Origin: Craspedostauros australis
Taxonomy: Eukaryota; Bacillariophyta; Bacillariophyceae; Mastogloiales; Achnanthaceae
Direction of reading: 5' to 3'
NCBI GenBank assembly: GCA_026770025.1
Contig: JAMXDE010000010.1
Span: 1,736,001 to 1,800,000, forward strand
DNA length: 64,000 nucleotides
The position numbers and the translations under genes were made by a program. Under the pieces are notes generated by a model, which saw only the letters and a program-made list of their open reading frames with translations, searched no databases and had not been told where the DNA came from. This document shows, piece by piece, positions 21,435 to 31,149 of this stretch. Position 1 is the stretch's first letter, and each line of letters begins with the position of its first letter.

Positions 21435-23389
21435 ACCTCAGATGACAATATCATCTGACAGACCACTGCATCACCAATGGAACGTGACATCTGGAGAGCA
21501 GAAGGACGCCTACTGACATCAACAGGATGTCATCATGTCACCACGTCGACATCTGTCTCCAAGTCAGAGCAGGAGGCAAAGATCCGATGACCGAAGAGCA
21601 TCAGGATCATGGATACGGGAGATGAACTTCAAATGGTAAGTACTCATGGAGCAGGAGCCAGTACTGAATGAACGGAGTGTTGAATGCAGAGTACGCATTG
21701 AACACGGAGTATTGTGTAACACAATACTCGCAACATTGAGAAGAGAGAGAATAAGTTAGGATTCGGGCGTAGTCGGCACGAATCGGTGGAGGATGCCTCA
21801 TGAATCTGCCGGCTTCAAGATAGCCGTGTAATGCAGTTCAAGAGAGGTGTACTGATTGAAGAGTTGTTACTGTAACGATGAGTAGTAGAGTGCTTTGTAG
21901 CTATTCCTTGTCTTGTTATTATGAGTTAGCTTATAGTGTTGGTAGGGTGAAGAAACGATGCCACACAACTTGGTGAGACCCTGCACTGATGTACTTGGTT
22001 CAGTGCTTGAGGGTAGACGATCATTGCAGTTCCTTGCTCTCCACACACATAGACACACTGTAGTGTAGGTCATAACACCTGATAGTGACGGTCATGAAGT
22101 CAGTGGCTGTGGCTGGAGCTGGTCCTCGGATTCCATTGCTCAAGTTGAAGCAAGTTGGATACACGCGTCAAGACTACGGCAATGTGCAGTAGTCATCAGC
22201 ATGGAGGGAATCGAGATGTGTTGTAGTAAGAAGGATCTGAGGAGCATATAGTTCCCGAGGTGAGGTGTGAGTCAGGTCGGTCATGTCATGTGTCATGATG
22301 GATTCATGAATGGAGGAGAGAAAGGAGGAGAAAAGATTTGGTGGTCGATCGAGTCGGAAGATTTCGCGCCAAAACAAGAATTTCTACCATCGGATTGATA
22401 CCGTGTCCGGAAATAGTCTGTCCCTCGTTGAATCTCAACTGAATACGAATAGCAGCGAGAGAGCATCTTGCGTACCGACTCATAGTCGGAGACCCAATCT
22501 ACGAAACAGGGAGACGCGCCGAGAGCATCGGTCAAGAGAACGGTGACGCCAAGAGGATCGGAGTACCAACGTAATGAAATAGCAAACAGAACAACTATCA
22601 ACCAACACCGTCTTCCACGATCGCAAGGTATCTGTTTACGGAGCTTGCCAACACAGGTTCGCTGGCAAGAACGAGCATCACAGCAGAGATGTAGCTGCAA
22701 ATCGAATCATTACATGTTTTCGGTACACCTGTGATTGGAGTGCCTGTACGCACATTGTCTGCTTGATGACATGGAGGTTGGGATTGTGATGTGTGATGTT
22801 TGGTTTTGTGGCGCGAATCGTTTTTTGTTTTTTCGCGATTGGTCTGTGTTGTCACATGATCAGGGTGTTGTGTTGCAGAGTTGTCACTTTGTGTTGTGGA
22901 ATGGTCCATGTGTGGTGTGGCGCTATTGGCGTGTGCTGCGCAGCCATCGGGTTGTGTTGTGGAGCAAGGGCCACGTGCTGCGAGACGCTTTCACTTCTTG
23001 TGTTGTGAGTGGTTTTGCATCAAGTTAGCACACGCATGGATTGGTATTGAGGGTGGTAAAACCCAAAGATTCAGATTCATGGGTTATCGGGTCATGTAGA
23101 CCTGCCATGTGGTTCCTTGAGCTCTTGTGGTTGGACGATGCCCGTGTTCGCATGTTAACCCCGTGTTAACCGTTTGTCACACATTCCTGCTTGGAATGAC
23201 GTGGAATCCGTCCCCTGTGACGTAGAAGACGGATCGGGAAGAGACATCGCAAAATAGATGTAAATATTCAATCACCGCTTCTCCCAATTGGGAGCAAACC
23301 TGTGGCAACAAGGGGCCAACACTCTACAACTAGTGTTATCGTGGAAACCGTTTTACACTTGGTGCAGGTAGTAGCAACCTGTAGAGTAG
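21435..23389. other. Gene-free spacer with a G/T-rich patch
   Basis: About 2 kb without a defensible gene. It has a short palindrome near 21,702-21,731 (GAGTATTGTGT / ACACAATACTC) and a strand-skewed G/T-rich stretch at ~22,770-23,010 full of GTTGTG and GTGTTG words. The first part may include more of the decayed Copia element. Nothing RNA-like recognised. Confidence 0.4.
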
Positions 23390-23616
23390 GAGTCATCAAG
23401 TGAGGCCTTTGGTGCTTTGAATCGCACAAATCCTCTGCATTTCGAGCATCGCACAGATGGCACAGAGGCGTCTGTGAGTTGTTTCCGATGGAAACCTCTC
23501 GTTGTGTCGTCTCCATCTGGGGCATCGACATTGCAGCTATCAGATGATGCTCCCATACCTGGAGTGTGCAATTGCTGCGTTGACCCTGTCCTGCGCTCCA
23601 CAAGTGCGGGGAGAGT

Positions 23617-23647
23617 GGAGGTGTTTGCGTGGCTCATAATTTCATAA
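23617..23647 (+). repeat. Left terminal inverted repeat
   Basis: 31 bp, exact reverse complement of 25,596-25,626. Preceded by the AGT target duplication. Confidence 0.95.
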
Positions 23648-23764
23648 TATCGGCTTCTAAGCCAATCAGATCACTCCATTATGAACACAAGATACCTTTC
23701 GAACAGGGGGTGACCAGGATGGAAACGATCGTATAACGTCAATCGAAAAAATTATGAAATCCTG

Positions 23765-23810
23765 GAGTTGAGTTATGAACGCCCCAAAAAGACCGTTCAT
23801 AACTCAACTC
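23765..23810. repeat. Subterminal hairpin in the transposon
   Basis: A perfect 17-bp inverted repeat (23,765-23,781 with 23,794-23,810, GAGTTGAGTTATGAACG) separated by 12 nt. The TTATGAA word also occurs in the terminal repeats and nearby (23,680), as expected for transposase-binding subterminal sites; binding is inference. Confidence 0.75.
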
Positions 23811-24383
23811 TCACTTTTCGTCGAGATCTCATCTCGTGCCTTCCTCTCAAATCGCTCCTCCAACGGCAATTTGGGAGTTTTTTGTGATTTCCTCCCTCGC
23901 ATGCGTTGGCATCAGTTTTCATAGCCTCTGTTGTGCATGTATCGTCGTGCTACCCTCTACTTCCTCCCTTGTTTCTACCATCGACATGTGCTATTTGTCC
24001 ATCTTTCATGCACACTGTGCCCTTCCATCATATAGCTTGTTCCAAGAGTTGTAGTATGAATAGCATTTCCTTTTATAGTATTGGCATCTGCCCCATCGTA
24101 ATGGATTGTTCCTCTTGCCTCCAAAGCCACCGCGAGGTAGCCAGCTCTACCATCCTCATCATCATTGCTGAGCAACTCGTGGCACATGCGACCGCCCACC
24201 ACTCCTCCTCCAGTTGCCCAGCTTCTGTGCACAGCGCTCGAACGCATCTCCGCAGGTGGCATCCCCCCTTCTGGCATCCATGATTCGCCCACCAAACATA
24301 TTCAGCTACAGCAGGCAGCAGTAGGGTGAATGGCCATAGTATGGGGTGGATAGGCCTCCCTTTGGCATGAGCATGCGCCTCCC

Positions 24384-24821
24384 ATGGGACAGCAAGCGCG
24401 CCGACAAGCGTCCTGCCTTCTACGTGACTGGCAGGCCAGTGTTTCTAATCTACTCTGGCACACAGCCCTGGAGCAATGGCAAGATCGCCACTCAGCAAAG
24501 GCAGAGCAGACAGCCAAGGACATGATTGCGCTCCTCCAGGAGCAGGCCCTACAACTCCAAGCACTACTGCCTGCGGACGTCCCAGCGGTGCTCCGAACCC
24601 TTTGGGAGCGCCCCCCCCCCTTCACATCAAATGGTGGCACTGTCTGGATGGACCCAAGCTATGAGATCAGGTCTCGGAGACGCCGCCCCCACGCTCCCAT
24701 AGTGCTCGTCAATTGGATGCTCCAGCTGTGCCAGCAAAAGGACGCTGACCCCAGCTCGCAATCGGATCACCTGTCTGCAATGCCAGCCAACAGTCCCACA
24801 ATATCACCTTGCACACACTAG
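24384..24821 (+). CDS. Transposon-internal ORF, 145 aa, unknown
   Basis: Starts at a real ATG and encodes a Gln/Ala-rich, probably helical, N-terminal half (e.g. KDMIALLQEQALQLQALLPA) and a basic patch RSRRRRPHAP. Harbinger elements usually carry a second gene for a Myb/SANT-like DNA-binding partner of the transposase; the position and basic helical character are compatible, but no Myb Trp pattern is visible, so the role is open. Codon use is less C-ending than host genes nearby. Could also be a non-functional frame. Confidence 0.4.
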   Translation: MGQQARRQASCLLRDWQASVSNLLWHTALEQWQDRHSAKAEQTAKDMIALLQEQALQLQALLPADVPAVLRTLWERPPPFTSNGGTVWMDPSYEIRSRRRRPHAPIVLVNWMLQLCQQKDADPSSQSDHLSAMPANSPTISPCTH

Positions 24822-25034
24822 CCATCACTTGGCTTCACTCCGTTTCCGCAGCATGCTATCATGTTGAATAAACGAGGCGGAATCAAAGCCCGTCGGCGCA
24901 TGACTTAATAGTTATAATCATTGTGATGTAAAAATAAATGAGAAACTCATGGCGCTGCAGCGTCTTCTCATGTTCGCTGTTGCTGACTACCTCCACAGTG
25001 GCTTGCCAACTGCTTTGCGCAGAGGCCACTACTA

Positions 25035-25335
25035 GAGCTTGGGATTTTCTCTTGTGACACTAGTACCTTCTGGCAACACATTCTCAAACATGGTGATGCT
25101 ATGGAGTTCTACAACTTCGTTGGTATCACCAGAGAGTCCTTCATCCAACTTGCCGCTGTCTTGAAGCCATCCATCTAGGCTCTTCCTGTCAATCAACGAT
25201 CTGTGACCCCATGTTGATGTGATCTGGCACGTCGCAGATTCACGCATATTGATGTGACTGCAATTGTTTTGAAGTATCTCCAACGCATCCGCACTATGCA
25301 TATTCAGGACGAAGACCAATAATGCATGGAAGATG
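25035..25335 (+). pseudogene. Possible decayed Harbinger transposase N-terminal fragment
   Basis: One frame reads FWQHILKHGDAMEFYNFVGI then TRESFIQLAAVLKPSI before a stop at 25,176-25,178. Further on, RRFTHIDVTAIVLKYLQRI appears after another stop. The pattern of an aromatic helix, then F..L...L.P, then R..R....T.....L..L resembles the helical region ahead of the catalytic core in Harbinger/DDE_Tnp_4 transposases. The DDE core itself is not found. Weak similarity judged by eye. Confidence 0.35.
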
Positions 25336-25595
25336 CAGTGCATAGACTATCAAAAGACACCCTGGCAAATGGGGCACGCCAGCAAGTTGGAAGCATATGA
25401 AGGAACATCCGAAGCAGGTAGGCAAGTATATCAAGAATTGGAGGCTGTACAACCGTAACGAGCAGGATTGCGCAAAAGGGGCAAGATCCAGATCGAAACG
25501 TGGATGGGATACACGACTCATAACGATCCATTGAGTCGATACGCTTAACGGGACTAAGATCGTGACTCGGGATAGGGGCGCGCCAGCCTCGCCAG

Positions 25596-25626
25596 TTATG
25601 AAATTATGAGCCACGCAAACACCTCC
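25596..25626 (-). repeat. Right terminal inverted repeat
   Basis: 31 bp, exact reverse complement of the left end; followed by the second AGT target copy. Confidence 0.95.
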
Positions 25627-26701
25627 AGTACGGCAGAGTCGTTCAATTTCTTCACTTGTGGCTCCATCGAACTTTCATTTTAGCGTGCCATACGCTGTGT
25701 TGGGAATCGCATCAGCACGTGCATGAGGTCACGGACGGTTCTTCGGCATTTGGGTCGACGCGGCTTCTTGATTGTTGTGCCCTTCGTGTTATTCTGGACA
25801 TAGGTATGCAGGAATGAGGGTTCGCCATTCCTCCACATCACGGTACTTGTGCCTGTGACCAATGCCAGTTCGCAGTTATCTCATGTGAACGACTTTTTAC
25901 ACCACGAACACGGCACAAAACAGCAAAATTGTGTGGAGAGGCTCAATTCCTGCTCGTATCCATGACAACCATTGCTCTTTCGCCATTTTGCTCCTGTTTG
26001 GTGTTGCGATTTTCTGGAGTCGATCCTGTTTTGGTGTCGCCAGCCTTCCTGTCATCTGCGTTGGCGGCAACCACAAGGAGGCCATCCATGTCGTCTGTTG
26101 TTTGCAAAATAGTTATGGAGTAGATCGTGTCTGTGCTCTCCAACGATGCATTTGGACGGTCAACAGGTAATGGGGCAAATTGGGATCACATGGAAAGAGG
26201 TTAAAGCCGGGCCGCTAGGAGGCGGAAGGAACTTTGTTCAGAAGGGAAGCAATCATCACGATGGAGGCGAGCGGAATCAACTCAGCCCGCTGGGGTGGAA
26301 CGCCCGGGCTGCGCTATCTGCCCACGCGACCGATCACCATCGCGGCTCCAAAACGCTACGCGATGGAGCGAAGGTCTCGCACACCAACCGCCAAGGGCAC
26401 AAAGTGGGAGCACAGGTGGCAAAAACACCGCGGTTTCCATCTGCCGGGCAGCCAAGGGACACACCAGCGTCGTTTGCCGATCCGGCTCCTCCGTTTCCAC
26501 AACTCCAACCAACCCACACGACCGTACGTACGAGTAGAAGCTGCTCCGCGCGTGCTCGTATCCCACCACAATTCTCAACATCGAGACCAAAACAGGACCA
26601 TCAGGAGAGACAGGCAAACCACAGCAGCAACATTTGTCTGGACCTAAGAGTACGCACGTATCATACTATTGTAATACAGCACGAGCGCAGGCGCCATCAA
26701 C

Positions 26702-29700
26702 ATGACCACAATTGCTGAGCACAAGCACAAGGACGCGACCTCCATTCCTGAATTCGAGAGCGCTCGAACCAACATGCAAATCGACAAGGCGGTTTACAAT
26801 GCGCACGGTCCCGAAGATCCGAGTCTATCCCATGATGCCTCCTCCATCGTCAGTGACCTGGACTCGCACCAAGCGGAGCTTCCCTTCGATCAGGTTGGCC
26901 TGATCGGCAGGAGCAAGGAGCTCAGGTTGCTTCGGCATGCATTCAACAAGACTTTCATGGGGACAGCCCAACGTAGCGATGCGTCTCGCGATGCCAAAGA
27001 ACCCAACAGCTGTGACATCAGCGGTGACAGCAGCATCGGCAAGAGCCTGGATTCTGCAGAGTTTGAAGCGGATGCTCCGAAGAGCAACGGCAGCATCGAA
27101 AACGACCACAGCAGCGCTGTGCTGCCAACCGTCCCACCCTCGAGAAGGACGCTCGTGCTCATACCGGGGCACTCGGGCAGTGGAAAGACGGCGCTTGCCA
27201 TGCAAGTGAAACAATTCGGGTATGCCCAAGACACCACCAAGCGGCAACCACCCTTCCATGGTTTCTTCGCATGTGGCAAATGCGAGATCTCCGAAATGAA
27301 TGCGGAACAACCGTACGCCGGCATCAAATCGGCCTTGAGGGATCTGTGCAATCAGATCCTCTGCTTGCCAAGGGACGAGCAGCAGACTGATTTCTTGAGC
27401 ACCGCACCATTGTCGAAGATGGTCAAGAAAGCGGCATCAATGACCGTATCAGAATCCACCGCGGCTTCGTCGTCTTCCGTATCCTCGTCTGCATCGGTGT
27501 CATCATCGTCGTCATCTCCAACGCCGTCACCGTTGCTGTTGCCGTCACCAACAGCGAATGAGGCGAATGCAAGGTCTGATGGAGAAACGGGTCCTTCCTC
27601 GCCACCAGAAGCCGTGAACGACCCGCGTCGGCTCTCCATTCTTCGGGAGAAGCTGAAACAAGGAATGACACGAGGCGAGATTCTCGCGCTGTCCAATGTC
27701 ATCCCCGAACTTCCTCAAGTCGTTTACGGCGTCGACTTCCTGGAAGTGGTCGGCGATTCTGTCAGCGCCGGCACCTCCGCCAAGCAAGTGAGTGACGAAT
27801 CCTGCGCCATGAGCGTATCGACCGCATTCTCGATGAGACAGCACAAGACCAGACCGTGGACCGAGCGCATCGGATACCGCGCCCACGGCGACAGGCTCAA
27901 GTTCGCCCTCCAGAAGCTGATCCAGATTGTGTGCAGCTACCGCCCCCTGGTCTTCGTCGTCGATGATCTGCAGTGGGCGGACAAGGCGTCGCTGGATATT
28001 CTCAAATCATGGATGTTCGACACCCAGAATTCGTCCCTGATGGTGATTGGATGCTACAGATCCAACCTCCTTGAGGAAAATGATTCCCTCAAGGCCACCC
28101 TGACGACTCTCGAAGAATCCAAGCGAGAGAGGTCGTTGCGGATCGTCAACCTCCCCATCCAAGACCTGGAGCTCCATCACATCAATGAGATGCTGTGTCG
28201 TTTGCTGGGTTCTCAATCATCGAACGCATCCAACACGCTGGATGTCACCGACCACAGTGTTGGCGGCCACTGCAAGGTCGTGGAAGCTCTTGCCGATGTT
28301 GTGCATAAGAAGACAGGAGGCAACCCCTTGTTCATTCAACGATTCCTGCAATCGTTGGTGCATGACAAGTTGCTGAGATACAACGCCTCGTCGTTCTCGC
28401 CAGCACGAACACCAGCATCAACATCGAAATCAACATCGAAATCAACAGCGGCACCTGCATGGAAGTGGACATGGGACGATGACGAAATGAAAGCCAGGTC
28501 GCCAACCGCCACCACCGTCCTCACCATCATGAAGAACAAGTTGAAGCAGGTCACGAATGCATGCCAGATCCTCCCCATTGCGGCATGCTTGGGTGCGTCG
28601 TTTTCATACTCGACGATCTCTATTGTCATGCGCGGCCTCTCGATCCATTCGGCTCATTCGGCCTTCGTGCAGGAGCTGTTCGGAATCGATCGATTCGTTT
28701 CGACCAAAGACATCGGCAAGATGCTGAGAGCATGCGAGCGCGAAGGCCTGCTGGAGAAATCACAAGGCCGTGCAGCTTCTGCGGACGAACGCAACCAGCT
28801 GTCTTCGATCACGGAATCCAGCAACCTGCAAAGGAAGAAGGCCAGAGGTGGCTCCAAGAAATCCATCATCTACAATTTCAGCCATGACAAGGTCCAAGAA
28901 GCGGCTCTGGATTTGGTGGAGGAAAAGGAGCAGCTTTCAGAGCTCAAGTACCGTGTCGGCGAGATCCTGCTGTTCGGCCTCCCGGAGGAGGAGCTCGATC
29001 AGAAGATCTTCATGGTCACCAACCTCGTCAACTCCAGACTTGATCTCGTGCCTGACGTCAACAAAGGCAACCGCGGCAGGCGCGTGACGATGCTCAATTT
29101 CCATGCCGGCACCAAGGCCGTCAGCTGCTCGGCGTTCCAGCTGGCGTCCATCTACTTCAAGCATTCCATCGATCTCCTCCCCAACAACCACTGGGACGTG
29201 ATGAGCGACGAGACTTTGGAGATCTACAGCGCCGCGGCCGAGTGTGCGTTTGTCCTATCAAATCTTGACCAGGCTCGCAGGTACTGCACCGTCATCACGG
29301 AATCCAAATGCGATACGCTGCTCAAGATCGATGCCTACCAAACCCTCATCGACGTGGCGATGGCTGAGGTCCAAAAAGACACGCAGGAGGCAAGCGCCGT
29401 GGGTATCTGCATGGACGTTCTCTCCCAGCTGGGGTGCAAGCTTCCGAAACCGGGGTTCCAGCGGATGTTCCACAGCGCCATTGGTTTGATCAAGCTGAAG
29501 CACACAGTTTCCAAGATCACTCCAAAGGTGATCAATGATCTTCGCGTCATCGACAACGAGAAGGAGGATGCCATTTTACGAATATTGGGGAAACTGACCA
29601 AGGTCTGCTACTTCTTTGATAAAAAGTCCGCCGTATGCGTGATGCTGCAGATCATGCGTCGAACTCTCAAGTACGGCGTATCTGAGCACTCTCCCTCAGC

Positions 29701-30742
29701 TTTCCTCACCCTGAGCGTCATGACGGAGTTCGGTTTTGGCAACGCTAAGACCAAGCAGATCCTGGGACAGAGGGCGCTCGATTTGATGGAGAAGATGGAC
29801 AATCCGTCCACGGCGACTAGGATTATTTTCAACAATTACTCGTTGGTCCAGCACTGGAAGCGCCCTCTCGAGGACATGAGGCAGCCATTCCTAGACACGT
29901 ACCGCATGGGGATGTCTACCGGTGACGTCGACACCGCAGCATGGAGTGTCGCGGTGTACATCGGAGTCGGCTTTGCCACCGGAACGCCATTGGACCAGAT
30001 CGATGCCGACTGCGCGACGTACTCTAGGGTCTTGCTCGATTTCCACCAGAGCGTACAATACGCATTCTTCATCATCTCTTGGCAACAGGTCCTCAACCTT
30101 CGCGGTGCATCCATGCACCGCACCTTGCTCATCGGCGACGCCTTCGACGAGAGCACCATCACCGCCGGTGGCGATAATGCGACGCAAGGGCTCTACTACA
30201 GAGCAACGATGACCTCAAAAATGGCGCTTTGCAGCTACTTTGGGAAATACGAAGAAGGCGCCAAACTGTTGGCACCCCACATCGATCTAGTCATGAAAGA
30301 CTATCCGAGCTCGCATTCGGTGCCTCCGGTCGTATTCCTGACCGGACTCTGTTGCTTGGTGGCCACACAATCGAAGAAGGGCAACCGCCTTTATCGCAGG
30401 ACTGCTCAGAAATGCCGGAAGCAACTGAAGGCATGGAGCAAGCAGGGGCATCCCAACTGCCCGCACTACATCATGCTCCTGGATGCCGAACACAAGTGGC
30501 TGCACGGCAACCTCAAGGCCGCCACAGAACTCTTCACTCAGGCCATTCAAAGTGCTTCCGAGCGTGGGTACATCAATGATCAAGCACTCGCGAATGAGCG
30601 GCTGGGAGATTGCTGGATGGAACGTGGCCGGGATGATGACGCGAGGTCTCCATACGAAGAGTCCATTCGCTTGTATCAACAATGGGGAGCAACGAGAAAG
30701 GTCGAGGATCTGAAGGAAAAGGTGGATCAGATCTTTCAATGA
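26702..30742 (+). CDS. Giant STAND-type AAA_16 ATPase with helical repeats, copy B (intact)
   Basis: A 1346-aa single-exon protein. Order: disordered N-terminus (1-60); VGLIGRSKELRLLRHAF (~65-81), the classic start of AAA_16/ORC-like NTPases; Walker A PGHSGSGKTAL near 155-164; a Ser-rich linker; Walker B LVFVVDDLQWAD near 415-426; a winged-helix-like region with GGNPLFIQRFLQSL; FSHDKVQEAALDLV; then ~500 residues of TPR-like helical repeats to the C-terminus. This matches the predicted-ATPase module (COG3899) found in bacterial and algal multi-domain kinases and cyclases, but no kinase, GAF or cyclase domain is attached here. It is likely a signal-transduction or scaffold ATPase in the cytosol; partner unknown. 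It is the unbroken member of the duplicated pair. The transposon lies ~1.1 kb upstream and could affect its promoter. Confidence 0.88.
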   Translation: MTTIAEHKHKDATSIPEFESARTNMQIDKAVYNAHGPEDPSLSHDASSIVSDLDSHQAELPFDQVGLIGRSKELRLLRHAFNKTFMGTAQRSDASRDAKEPNSCDISGDSSIGKSLDSAEFEADAPKSNGSIENDHSSAVLPTVPPSRRTLVLIPGHSGSGKTALAMQVKQFGYAQDTTKRQPPFHGFFACGKCEISEMNAEQPYAGIKSALRDLCNQILCLPRDEQQTDFLSTAPLSKMVKKAASMTVSESTAASSSSVSSSASVSSSSSSPTPSPLLLPSPTANEANARSDGETGPSSPPEAVNDPRRLSILREKLKQGMTRGEILALSNVIPELPQVVYGVDFLEVVGDSVSAGTSAKQVSDESCAMSVSTAFSMRQHKTRPWTERIGYRAHGDRLKFALQKLIQIVCSYRPLVFVVDDLQWADKASLDILKSWMFDTQNSSLMVIGCYRSNLLEENDSLKATLTTLEESKRERSLRIVNLPIQDLELHHINEMLCRLLGSQSSNASNTLDVTDHSVGGHCKVVEALADVVHKKTGGNPLFIQRFLQSLVHDKLLRYNASSFSPARTPASTSKSTSKSTAAPAWKWTWDDDEMKARSPTATTVLTIMKNKLKQVTNACQILPIAACLGASFSYSTISIVMRGLSIHSAHSAFVQELFGIDRFVSTKDIGKMLRACEREGLLEKSQGRAASADERNQLSSITESSNLQRKKARGGSKKSIIYNFSHDKVQEAALDLVEEKEQLSELKYRVGEILLFGLPEEELDQKIFMVTNLVNSRLDLVPDVNKGNRGRRVTMLNFHAGTKAVSCSAFQLASIYFKHSIDLLPNNHWDVMSDETLEIYSAAAECAFVLSNLDQARRYCTVITESKCDTLLKIDAYQTLIDVAMAEVQKDTQEASAVGICMDVLSQLGCKLPKPGFQRMFHSAIGLIKLKHTVSKITPKVINDLRVIDNEKEDAILRILGKLTKVCYFFDKKSAVCVMLQIMRRTLKYGVSEHSPSAFLTLSVMTEFGFGNAKTKQILGQRALDLMEKMDNPSTATRIIFNNYSLVQHWKRPLEDMRQPFLDTYRMGMSTGDVDTAAWSVAVYIGVGFATGTPLDQIDADCATYSRVLLDFHQSVQYAFFIISWQQVLNLRGASMHRTLLIGDAFDESTITAGGDNATQGLYYRATMTSKMALCSYFGKYEEGAKLLAPHIDLVMKDYPSSHSVPPVVFLTGLCCLVATQSKKGNRLYRRTAQKCRKQLKAWSKQGHPNCPHYIMLLDAEHKWLHGNLKAATELFTQAIQSASERGYINDQALANERLGDCWMERGRDDDARSPYEESIRLYQQWGATRKVEDLKEKVDQIFQ

Positions 30743-31149
30743 ATAGTACGGCATGGCATGGCATGTATTGGACATGTTGCGATGGTGTACCAGTACTCAA
30801 TGGGATCTATCACACTACGAGGAGGGGAATGTTTGTTTTAGTATTATTGACTTGGTAATCTTCTTTAATATGGATGCAATAGTACTCTGGAGAGTAGATG
30901 TTGTGCTCTTCGGTTGTGTGGAGCAAGATGGCGTGTCTCTCACAGAGTACTCACGTTCGACTCTGCCCAGGTTGGTCGTTTGTTCGGTTGGCTGCGCGTT
31001 GGCTGCTACCATCGTCGATGAACCAAACATTTGCGCATGCCATCACTCGTGAGCCATGCCAGCAGAATCGTCTGAGCGATCCCATCACGCAGCTCCAGTA
31101 TCTATCATGCTTTGTTCATCTTCGTTGGGCTGATTGCGACGGACGTACA
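30743..31149. other. 3' end of copy B and following spacer
   Basis: Shares ~220 bp of 3' flank with copy A, then unique sequence. No coding-like frame; short low-complexity GGCATGGCATGG run near 30,751. Confidence 0.5.

Larger units (their letters stand above)
23617..25626 (+). mobile_element. Harbinger/PIF-like DNA transposon
   Basis: A 2,010-bp insertion with perfect 31-bp terminal inverted repeats (23,617-23,647 and 25,596-25,626; each end starts GGAGGTGTTTGCGTG) and a 3-bp direct target duplication AGT (23,614-23,616 and 25,627-25,629). Copy A of the segmental duplication has the uninterrupted site GGGGAGAGTACGGCAGAG, so both ends are exact. A 3-bp duplication and GG-starting repeats fit PIF/Harbinger best; CACTA elements also make 3 bp but start CACT. 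Inside are a 145-codon ORF on the plus strand and, downstream, short stop-interrupted stretches that could be remains of a transposase. The element is probably non-autonomous, yet its ends are still identical, so insertion was recent and came after the duplication (or after copy A separated). Confidence 0.88.
23387..30966. repeat. Segmental duplication, copy B (interrupted by a DNA transposon)
   Basis: Matches copy A from the AAGTGAGGCCTTTGG region to just after CACGTTCGACTCTGC at ~30,966. Without the 2,010-bp transposon at 23,617-25,626 its length is ~5.57 kb, equal to copy A. After 30,966 the sequence continues CAGGTTGGTCG with no counterpart 3' of copy A. Same orientation as copy A, with a 4.4-kb spacer. 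Confidence 0.92.

Noticed and set aside
21702-21731. Palindrome GAGTATTGTGT...ACACAATACTC as a terminator or attachment site
   Set aside because: Isolated, no matching partner, inside decayed DNA; chance or element remnant.
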